Below, piece after piece: positions 34,639 through 42,218 of a stretch of DNA of 55,781 bases. The notes below the pieces were generated by a model. The model did no database searches. It was given only the letters and a program-made list of their open reading frames with translations, and was not told the DNA's origin. Origin of the DNA: CAYYYP01 sp964475985 (GTDB taxonomy: Bacteria; Bdellovibrionota; UBA1018; CAYHWW01); assembly GCA_964475985.1 (NCBI GenBank), contig CAYYYP010000019.1:1-55781 (forward strand), written 5' to 3'. Within the stretch, counting starts at the first letter, position 1. Each line of letters opens with the position of its first letter. Both the position numbers and the translations under genes were made by a program.

Positions 34639-37107
34639 ATGAGAAAAAACAGAGATTTCACCGCAGTATTCAGTATATTTCTATTTTTTTCCACGATTGC
34701 CCTTGCCCAAACTCCACCGGATTTTTCCTGGGGCGCCGGCGCTTCTGGTTACACAGTGGAGGGTGGAGATGAAAATTCGGACTGGTGGAACAGGTTTCCG
34801 AGAACTGCGCAAGCATCAAGAAATGAATCGGGCACCCAGCATTGGGAGCGGTTCGCCGAAGATTTTGAGCTCGCAAGTTCACTGAACTTAAATAGCCTAC
34901 GTATCTCGCTCTCTTGGTCAAGGCTAGAACCAAGCCCCGGAGAATTTTCAGAGGAGGCGTTTGCGCACTATCAAACGGTCCTTGAAACTTTATGGCGCAG
35001 AGGTTTGACTCCCCTTGTAAGTCTTGAGCACTTTGTTCATCCGATATGGTTTGAAACCCAAGGCGCCTGGACCAACTCTCAATCGGCAGAGAGCTTTGCG
35101 AGATTCAGCCGCGAAGTGGTGAGGCGGCTAGGACATCTCATTCCCCTCTGGATCACCTTCACCGATCCCGTCCAGCAGATTCTTGAGGGCTATCTGAAAG
35201 GTAATTTTCCACCGAGACGAAGAAACTTTAACGACGGCGTTTTGGCCTACAGAAATATTTTGCAAGCCCACCTGATGGCGACCCAGATCATTCATGGCAA
35301 TCAACGTGCCCTTCCTCCCGAATTGAATCCCTGCCTACGTAGGGCTCAGCGGGTTGTCGAAAACGGCGCGATTCCCTGTGGAGTGGGTGTAACTCTCGGA
35401 ATGCATAATTTTTTGCCGGCCCACCAAGCTTCAGAACCTGAGGCCAGGGCCTCCGATATTGCAGTGATTGCGCTGATGGAGCATTTAAATGCTTTTGCAT
35501 TTCTAGATGGCGCACGGACGGGCCAGTTGAGGTGGGATATCCCTGCGGGCTTAGGAACCCCTCTTTTACCCGAAAGCTCCCAAGGTCATCATTTGAACTT
35601 GGATTTAAATGGGGCCATCGGCCGGCAGGCGGCAAATACAAATGAATTTAATTTAGATTGGGTTGGGTTAGATTATTACGGCACCTGGCGGGTGGGGGCC
35701 GATAGTGAAGCACCCGGGGGATTTCGCATTCGGGTGCCGGAGGTTATGGATGGTCCACAGAACAGCGTGATCCGGGCCGACGACGGCAGCGTAATCAACC
35801 CGCAAGGACTAAGGGAAGCATTGAATAAACTAGCATCACACGCTCCGGGCATCCCCATCGTCGTCACCCGAAATGGCGTCGCTGACGCAAGAGATAGTTT
35901 ACGGCGAGATTTTTTAGAGCGCCATATTTCCGCGGTAGAGCAAGCGATAAACTTAGATCATATTGATGTGCGAGGTTACTTCACGGAAAGCCTCACCGAC
36001 GGTTACACGTGGCTTAATGGCTTTGCATCAAGGCTAGGCCTCTTTGAAATCAATTACGGCGCCAGGTTTGAACGCATGGCCCGCAATTCAGCTCTATGGT
36101 TAAGAGATTTTTTAAGGGTTCGACAAAATCGACCGTCACCTGCCGACTGCCACGGCTTTGTGCTTAATTTTTGGCAACCTAATCTCACTTTGGAAAAACT
36201 TCGTACGCAAGCCCTGCGGGCGAGCGCCCTTGGCGCCTGTCATTTCACAATCCCCCTTTTGCTTTGCCAACAGAACAAGACTTCAAATGAAGTGGTTTGG
36301 TGCGTAGGTGCGCCAGGATTTTTGCAATCCAAGGAAGGCGCCCTTGTTGCGGGGCAGGCCCTGCGCGAACTCGGCTTTTCCTATTCTTTACTACCCATCG
36401 TCCAAGGTATGGATGGATCATGGCGGGGACACTTTCACCCCGCCAACACGAAGCGCTGGTTTGCCAGCTATCGAAGTCTGATTTTAGAACTCGTAGAACA
36501 AGTCAAAACCACCAATCCCAGGGATTTTTTCGTGGGAAGCGAAATGAATTTCATGTTTGAATCCTTTCCGGAATATTGGCGGGATCTTATGCGGGAAGTA
36601 AAGGCCGCGCTGCACGCATCGGCCGGCAATCAAACGAAGGTGCTCATCGCCGCGAATTGGGACCATTTCGCGCGGGTTAGCCTGTGGGATGAGTCAGACT
36701 ACATTGGAATTTCCGCCTATTTTCCTCTGGCTAGGGAAGTCACCCCGCGCCCCACGCGCGAATCCTTGCGGCAAGGTTGGCAGCCGTGGAAGGCCCTACT
36801 GCAAGAGACCTCGCGGCGTTATAATAAAAAAATATATTTTGCGGAAGTTGGATACACATCAAAGTCAACGGCAGCCGTGAGTCCTTGGGAGCACTTTCTT
36901 GACGGGCCTCTGGAGTTAGATCTTCAACGTTTGCTTTTCTCCGTACTTCGGGAAATTTTAGCGGAAATCCAAGCTGAGTTTTACTCCTTGGATGTCTGGG
37001 CACTTGCGCCGAGACACAATTCCAAGCCCGACTTAGGTTTTGATATTTTTGGAAAACCTGCGCAAGCTGAAGTAGAACTGCTTCTGCAAATGTTGCGGCC
37101 AAGGTAA
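34639..37107 (+). CDS. Exported fusion of inactive GH1-like and GH113-like glycosidase domains
   Basis: 822 residues. The ATG at 34639 is chosen over the GTG at 34630: GGGAGG lies eight bases before it and it gives a signal peptide (TAVFSIFLFFSTIALA). Residues about 25-490 follow the GH1 beta-glucosidase layout (FSWGAGASGYTVEGG, LNSLRISLSWSRLEPSPGEF, DWVGLDYYG), but its two catalytic glutamates are gone: T-N-E-P is TFTDP (173-177) and the ITENG nucleophile position is R411 (VVTRNG). The substrate glutamate of DNFEW is T457. Residues about 500-822 look like GH113: acid/base E635 in VGSEMNF and nucleophile E736 in FAEVGYTSKS, with AANWDHF and GISAYFPL. So a dead GH1 half precedes a probably active mannanase-like half. 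Confidence 0.8.
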   Translation: MRKNRDFTAVFSIFLFFSTIALAQTPPDFSWGAGASGYTVEGGDENSDWWNRFPRTAQASRNESGTQHWERFAEDFELASSLNLNSLRISLSWSRLEPSPGEFSEEAFAHYQTVLETLWRRGLTPLVSLEHFVHPIWFETQGAWTNSQSAESFARFSREVVRRLGHLIPLWITFTDPVQQILEGYLKGNFPPRRRNFNDGVLAYRNILQAHLMATQIIHGNQRALPPELNPCLRRAQRVVENGAIPCGVGVTLGMHNFLPAHQASEPEARASDIAVIALMEHLNAFAFLDGARTGQLRWDIPAGLGTPLLPESSQGHHLNLDLNGAIGRQAANTNEFNLDWVGLDYYGTWRVGADSEAPGGFRIRVPEVMDGPQNSVIRADDGSVINPQGLREALNKLASHAPGIPIVVTRNGVADARDSLRRDFLERHISAVEQAINLDHIDVRGYFTESLTDGYTWLNGFASRLGLFEINYGARFERMARNSALWLRDFLRVRQNRPSPADCHGFVLNFWQPNLTLEKLRTQALRASALGACHFTIPLLLCQQNKTSNEVVWCVGAPGFLQSKEGALVAGQALRELGFSYSLLPIVQGMDGSWRGHFHPANTKRWFASYRSLILELVEQVKTTNPRDFFVGSEMNFMFESFPEYWRDLMREVKAALHASAGNQTKVLIAANWDHFARVSLWDESDYIGISAYFPLAREVTPRPTRESLRQGWQPWKALLQETSRRYNKKIYFAEVGYTSKSTAAVSPWEHFLDGPLELDLQRLLFSVLREILAEIQAEFYSLDVWALAPRHNSKPDLGFDIFGKPAQAEVELLLQMLRPR

Positions 37108-37116
37108 ATAAGTTTT

Positions 37117-39318
37117 ATGCGGGATTCACTGAGCTCAAAAAAAATTGCCACTAACCCATCGGTTACCCAAACTCAGGCTGAGCGGCCCTGCGCTTTGCCA
37201 TTAAGTTTCAAAGCGCTACTGGAAGTTTTTTTGGGAAGAAGGCCCGACTTTTCCCAAGTAAAAATTTTGGTGGGCGGAGAGGCTGGAGCCTATGTTTTAG
37301 CCTGTCGGGTACTCATGGCAAGGGGCATAAACTGGCTCAAAAGCTTTGAATCAAACTTTGCGCAGACTTCAGATTTTAAAGAGTTTCTGAATTGGCTCGT
37401 GAGTGAGAAGCATAAAACATCACCTGAGGCCGCCCTAGAATTTTTAGAAAATCTATTTGAAGGCCCTCGTGGGGATCTTATCGAAACTGGCACTGAAGTG
37501 TGGCAGGCCCTTTGGAGCTTACAAAACATTTCACCTGAAACCCGTTTTCATTTGCTTAAAAAAGCGGCCATTCATCCTTCCCTTTCCGACCTCCTTTACC
37601 TTTGCCTTTTTCCTTTGGAGGTATGGCCTGCAGCTACGCTTCCAAAAAATGAACTGCGTTATATGATCATCGCCGACAAAGGGGAAATGGGAGCTCGTGC
37701 AGTTCGCGAGGCCGTAAACTTACACCTAAGGCCCGTGGTGGTTTTCAGCGAAGAAGACGATGCCCAGAGCCTAGCCGTAAGGTTGGGTACGCAGAACGGC
37801 GGATTTACGGTGGGCATCCCGGGAGGCTTTAGAAATGCCTACGCGAATGCCGCAAAAATAGTAGACGCCCTAAAACTAGAATACGAAATTCAATTCGGAG
37901 AAAACTGGCGGGAGAACTGGTCCAAATCAGCAATTTATCCAGGTTATGGACCGCTGGCTGAAAATAGCGCAGCAATTTTTCTTTTTCGCAGTCACGGGCT
38001 TACTTTCGTGGGCCCGACCCATGACGTAGTGGAACGCGTCGGAGATAAAAGATTCTTCCGGACTTTAGCCCAAAGTATTGATCCATCCATTGTGACAAAG
38101 GGCATTCAAATTAGCGCCACCGATTCGGCCGCCTCCGCAAAAAGCTTAGCTAACGTTATCAGAAATCATATTGGCAAAAGTGAAACACAACTTCGTTTAC
38201 CCATTCGCATTAAAGCCGCAAACGGCGGTGGGGGCCGGGGCCAGGCCGTGGTTTTAAACACGGACGATCTTGAAACTGCAACCCAGCGGGTACTAACGGA
38301 AATTCAAAGCAACGGCTGGGAGCCTGGGCTTTTGCTTGAAGAAAACTTGAACCGTACGATCCATCTTGAAGTGCAAATTTTGCGGGATAGGTTTGGGAAC
38401 ACCAGGCATTTTGGCATGCGAGATTGCACCGAACAACGCGCAAGCCAGAAAATTCAGGAAGAAGCGCCCCCTGCCCTTTTGCGAGATAATGAAAAATTAC
38501 GAACACGGATGGAAACCCTTGCAGTCAAACTTGCACATAAAGCCAATTATTTTGGTGCCGGTACCGTGGAGCTTATGTTTCATGAAGGCAGATTTTATTT
38601 TCTAGAAATGAATACCCGCATCCAGGTGGAACACCCCGTAAGTGAGATGACCCATCACATTCAGCGTGATGACAACAAGCTTGAGCCCGTTAACCTGGTT
38701 CATTGGCAGATGCGCCTAGCGCGCGGGGAAGCCATTGATTTTGAGCAAACCCAAATTATTAATACCCATGTCGCGCGCGAATTCCGCATCAACGCCGAAG
38801 CTTGGCGGGCGGACCTTAAGGATCCACGAGACGGTAAAAAGGGGTTGTTTTTACCTAATTCAGGAACTTTTCTTAAATTCAACGTACCGAGCGTTGCGGA
38901 AGTGAGGGAAGCTCTAAACACAAAAAAAATCCATGGCGTCACGCCTTCTGAAATTGAAGATTTAAAAATCCGTTTGGATTCTGGATTTGAGGTCGGCGAT
39001 AGCCTTGTGAATAAAGACCCTACTTTTGCAAAATTGATTGTGAGCGTGCGGTGCCCCAACCGAAAGAATGAATATGAAATGCTGAGGCGAATATGCATTT
39101 ACATTTTAGAGCGCTGTCAAATCGAAGGCCACCAAGTTCGGCCCGATGGAAAACCTTTGGTCGACCAGCCGTTTCACAATAATCTTAAGGCTCACCTAGA
39201 AATTTTAAAACATGAAATTATTGAGAATCACTGCCGGCCTACGGTTAAAAAAACCGAGTCAGAGAATTCAAAGCGACATGTTGGATGGGTTGCCCAGAGT
39301 CTACGCCAAGAAGTTTAA
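37117..39318 (+). CDS. Biotin carboxylase subunit with N-terminal extension, no carrier domain
   Basis: 733 residues. The first about 180 do not match the biotin-carboxylase fold. From about 185 the ATP-grasp biotin carboxylase is recognisable: IADKGEMGARAVREAV, YPGYGPLAENSAAIF, KAANGGGGRGQAVVL (ATP loop), RDCTEQRASQKIQEEAP (catalytic signature) and FLEMNTRIQVEHPVSEMTH. Such enzymes use ATP and bicarbonate to carboxylate biotin bound to a carrier. No biotinyl carrier motif (AMKM) is in this gene, so the carrier and transferase must be elsewhere. The start is nine bases after the glycosidase stop. Its 3' end overlaps the convergent octanoyltransferase by 74 bases. Confidence 0.85.
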   Translation: MRDSLSSKKIATNPSVTQTQAERPCALPLSFKALLEVFLGRRPDFSQVKILVGGEAGAYVLACRVLMARGINWLKSFESNFAQTSDFKEFLNWLVSEKHKTSPEAALEFLENLFEGPRGDLIETGTEVWQALWSLQNISPETRFHLLKKAAIHPSLSDLLYLCLFPLEVWPAATLPKNELRYMIIADKGEMGARAVREAVNLHLRPVVVFSEEDDAQSLAVRLGTQNGGFTVGIPGGFRNAYANAAKIVDALKLEYEIQFGENWRENWSKSAIYPGYGPLAENSAAIFLFRSHGLTFVGPTHDVVERVGDKRFFRTLAQSIDPSIVTKGIQISATDSAASAKSLANVIRNHIGKSETQLRLPIRIKAANGGGGRGQAVVLNTDDLETATQRVLTEIQSNGWEPGLLLEENLNRTIHLEVQILRDRFGNTRHFGMRDCTEQRASQKIQEEAPPALLRDNEKLRTRMETLAVKLAHKANYFGAGTVELMFHEGRFYFLEMNTRIQVEHPVSEMTHHIQRDDNKLEPVNLVHWQMRLARGEAIDFEQTQIINTHVAREFRINAEAWRADLKDPRDGKKGLFLPNSGTFLKFNVPSVAEVREALNTKKIHGVTPSEIEDLKIRLDSGFEVGDSLVNKDPTFAKLIVSVRCPNRKNEYEMLRRICIYILERCQIEGHQVRPDGKPLVDQPFHNNLKAHLEILKHEIIENHCRPTVKKTESENSKRHVGWVAQSLRQEV

Positions 39319-39991
39319 AAATTTCAAAAACGCTTGCGTCGCCTAAGCCTTCCTTAAGGCCTAAGGCAGGCGCCGCCGTAACATCTCCACAGGGAATGAT
39401 GCTTTGAAATAACTTAACTTCTTCCCACAGATTTATGGCGATTCCGTGGGAAAATCCTGACTTCTTTATGCGAAAACCAAAGTAGACAATTTTCCGGTAT
39501 TGCTGAGCGGTTGGTTCATAAAAATAAATTCCACTTTCGGCAGCGGGGCATTTCAACAAAATCTGTTTAAATTTTGCTCCGGTTAATGTTTGGATAAGAT
39601 TTAAAATTCCCCCCTGCAACATTTCGACTAATACCCTAGGACTAGGTTTCAGGTTTTTCTGTTTGAGAAATTCCATCCAGCCGTCGAGACTTCCCGTAGG
39701 AAATAAAAGTAACTGCCAAGGCCCGTGCAAGGCGGTTAAACCACCACGGTCAGTTTTCAGGTGAGGAATGTTTAACTCCTCAAACCGCTCCAGGGTTTCT
39801 CGCAATCCTAACGTCGTAATATTTTCTGTGGATATTTTCGTAGCCCACTGCCTTTTTCCAAAGGTCAAAATAGGCTCTGGCCTAAAGAGCAGAAAACCTA
39901 GCTCAGAAATTGTGGCTTGGCGTTTGAGGGCAAGCTCGTAGGGAATAGCTGGCGTAAGAAAGCCTGAATAAGGGTCGGCGATGTTTAGCAT
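39245..39991 (-). CDS. LipB-type octanoyltransferase-like protein
   Basis: 248 residues. LipB moves octanoyl from acyl-carrier protein to lipoyl-domain lysines, the first step of lipoate synthesis. Visible: DRGG (81-84) then HGPW (89-92; usually DRGGxxTYHGPGQL), the catalytic lysine at about K167 (RKIVYFGFRI), SHGIAINLWEEVKLF (cf. SxHGxALN) and the catalytic cysteine C201 in IIPCGD. Both key residues are kept. Tryptophan replaces the glycine of HGPG. The 3' end overlaps the convergent biotin carboxylase by 74 bases, an unusually long tail-to-tail overlap. Confidence 0.75.
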   Translation of the reverse strand: MLNIADPYSGFLTPAIPYELALKRQATISELGFLLFRPEPILTFGKRQWATKISTENITTLGLRETLERFEELNIPHLKTDRGGLTALHGPWQLLLFPTGSLDGWMEFLKQKNLKPSPRVLVEMLQGGILNLIQTLTGAKFKQILLKCPAAESGIYFYEPTAQQYRKIVYFGFRIKKSGFSHGIAINLWEEVKLFQSIIPCGDVTAAPALGLKEGLGDASVFEIFKLLGVDSGQPIQHVALNSLTRFF

Positions 39992-40033
39992 TGTTCAACG
40001 ATACAGATGCCAAGGCCTTGATCTTTAGTAAAG

Positions 40034-41047
40034 TTAGTAAAGCTGAACGATGTCGTTCTCAAGAAACCCGCCACCGCTGTGGATACGGGTAAGGCTTCCA
40101 TCGGGACCTAAATAATCCACGACTTCAAGGGTGCCTTTTACGGCCCCCTGACTTTTTCCCATAAAGGCGCCAGAGACCGGGTCGTAAACGTCATCGCCCG
40201 AAGACATCACCTTAAGAATATCGCCTAAAGCAATTCCCGACCTTCGGCCCGCGTTGATGTAGACATGGCCTCCGGAAATCTTAGCCACCCTACCTTCCCA
40301 CGCTACTTTTTCCATCACTTGGCCCACGGCCCGGGCTAGCCTTGCTACGGCATTACGAAGAGCTTGGTGGACAAGATCCACGCGGGAGTCATCGGAATCC
40401 TGATTTTCATCTTCGCCGCCAAAAAGGTTAAGCCTTGAAGTTGAACTGTCCCCCGCTTTTTCATCCAGTAAAAGCTCTTTGCCTTGGGTGACGTCAAACA
40501 TGCGCATTTCTAAGTCCACCACGGCCATGGAGTTTCTTTTTTGCAAAAGTCCTAATTCATCGGCCTTTTGTCGATAGGTGATTTTACGGATCCGACCCAT
40601 CACCACGAGCGAAACGCCCAGTCTTCGGCCTTCACGCACTAAGGACCCAACCCTTACTTTATCACCCACAAAATAGTCCTGTGACTGCGCGCCGGATCTT
40701 AAATTATCTGGCACAATGGCTTTTGCGCCCACTTGGATAGCGCGGGCAAGCTCTTCCGCCACGAACACGCCTAAATCATCGGGACCACCGGCGGCGCCTG
40801 GCCTTTTTTCAAAAGGCGTCACATTCCAAAAGGGCATGACAAAAAGTTTTTTCTTAGGACTGCCAAGCTTATCGGCCTGGTCAAAAGCTTCTTTTTTTGC
40901 ACCTTCTTCATAAACTGAATCAGTTTTATAGTACTGTTTCTCGCGCACGAACTGATCGGACCTTGAGCACCCACTAAGCGTGACGAAGCTCAACAGGACC
41001 GGAGCTAAAAACACCAAGTGCGGAAAAGGACGGTTAACATTTTTCAT
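40034..41047 (-). CDS. CsgG/FlgT-like envelope lipoprotein
   Basis: 337 residues with a lipobox (LSFVTLSGC). Residues about 65-240 resemble a CsgG-type alpha/beta domain (KLFVMPFWNVTP, GVFVAEELARAIQ, LGVSLVVMGRIRKITY). The C-terminal about 80 residues match the FlgT C-terminal type (GRVAKISGGHVYINAGRRSGIALGDILKVMSS): a beta domain found in flagellar T-ring protein FlgT and in other envelope proteins. A role in an outer-membrane complex is likely; flagellar or other transport use is not shown. It overlaps the upstream gene by four bases. Confidence 0.65.
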   Translation of the reverse strand: MKNVNRPFPHLVFLAPVLLSFVTLSGCSRSDQFVREKQYYKTDSVYEEGAKKEAFDQADKLGSPKKKLFVMPFWNVTPFEKRPGAAGGPDDLGVFVAEELARAIQVGAKAIVPDNLRSGAQSQDYFVGDKVRVGSLVREGRRLGVSLVVMGRIRKITYRQKADELGLLQKRNSMAVVDLEMRMFDVTQGKELLLDEKAGDSSTSRLNLFGGEDENQDSDDSRVDLVHQALRNAVARLARAVGQVMEKVAWEGRVAKISGGHVYINAGRRSGIALGDILKVMSSGDDVYDPVSGAFMGKSQGAVKGTLEVVDYLGPDGSLTRIHSGGGFLENDIVQLY

Positions 41048-42135
41048 TTTAGGGTCTCGGCTTCCGGGGCCGTGTCCTTGACAATAAGCCTCAGTTCTCG
41101 GGCACCGTCCTGAGCCTCTACTTTTTCCAGGGTCACTTGGGCGCCAAGCCTAGTAAGAATTAAGTTTCCAAATTCCTTTGGTTTATAGAGGGTATCCACT
41201 TTGAGTTCGGCGCCGCGGAACCAAAACTTTTTTTCCTGTACGGATCGCACCCCTTCCATATGGGAGGTCAGCTTTTGTTTTACGATTTCGTACTCGGCGT
41301 AACTACGAAATCCTTCAATGCGCACCGTCATAAAATCACCGGTTCGGGGCTTTACGCCGACTCCGGCCGTAAGGGCGGGAGCCGATGAGACGGCGCTTGA
41401 GGATTGGAGTGAAGCGGCCAGAGAGGCGGGGCTTCGATCACTGGTTTCTGCTTCGGATGCTCTACCGGCAACAAGCTTAGGCCCCAGACTTTCAAAGGGC
41501 GAAAGAGTGAGTTTCGTAATTGCGCGCCTAATTTGCTCTTCACCTTCCGTAGCGCTTAAGTCTAAAGCCGATACCTGAACTGCTCTATGCGCTTGATGAT
41601 ACTGGTCTTGAACTTCAAGGCCTAAGGCCAAATCATCTGGCGTTTGCAGAAAAAGTGCCCGGTGCAAACAACCTAGGCGCTTCGTTTCTGCGGCAAAACT
41701 TTCAAAAACTGCATCAAACTTTTGCTCAAGCTGCCCTGCCGCATTTAGCCTTAATCGTAATGGTTCCATGAGGACTTCATCTTTAAACTCCCTCACTAAG
41801 AATCCACGGCGTTGAAATCTACGTTTTAAGCTCTGTACCCAGAGAGGGTTTGCCGGTGAATTTTCCTTCGCAGAAACTTCACCCAATTCAATGACCGCTA
41901 AACAGAGCGGAACCGCCTTGCCGTTTTGCGTCGATACCAGACTGCCCGCGTGAAACTTTAAGAATGCCCCAAGTCTTGCCGCGGGCATGAATTCAAAAAC
42001 CTCTTGCTGCGAAGGAGCGTCAATCTCTTCAGTTTGAATCCGTTTTTCCAGAACGCTTGAAGAGACGGCTCCCGCGGAAGTCGCTAGGAGCAAGGCCAGG
42101 GAGGAAAAAAAAACACGATTGATACGGTAATCCAT
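41044..42135 (-). CDS. Exported protein, partner of the CsgG/FlgT-like lipoprotein
   Basis: 363 residues with a signal peptide (SSLALLLATSAGAVS). The centre has an unusual serine/alanine-rich linker (about residues 235-260). The last about 100 residues form an RRM-like or small alpha/beta domain (TVRIEGFRSYAEYEIVKQKLTSHMEGVRSVQEKKFWFRGAELKVDTLY) typical of envelope proteins found next to CsgG-type lipoproteins. No named family. It overlaps the lipoprotein by four bases, so the two are probably made together. It starts 84 bases after the dnaE stop on the same strand. Confidence 0.6.
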   Translation of the reverse strand: MDYRINRVFFSSLALLLATSAGAVSSSVLEKRIQTEEIDAPSQQEVFEFMPAARLGAFLKFHAGSLVSTQNGKAVPLCLAVIELGEVSAKENSPANPLWVQSLKRRFQRRGFLVREFKDEVLMEPLRLRLNAAGQLEQKFDAVFESFAAETKRLGCLHRALFLQTPDDLALGLEVQDQYHQAHRAVQVSALDLSATEGEEQIRRAITKLTLSPFESLGPKLVAGRASEAETSDRSPASLAASLQSSSAVSSAPALTAGVGVKPRTGDFMTVRIEGFRSYAEYEIVKQKLTSHMEGVRSVQEKKFWFRGAELKVDTLYKPKEFGNLILTRLGAQVTLEKVEAQDGARELRLIVKDTAPEAETLK

Positions 42136-42218
42136 GCAGTTTATATTTAAACATATTAAATTTATAATTGCAGGGGTGAGAGCCGGCCTTGGCTTAGGGC
42201 TAGGTAAAATTCACCGAC

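Noticed and set aside
36740..37102. Minus-strand 120-codon frame within the glycosidase gene
   Set aside because: Fully inside a well-supported coding region and without family features.
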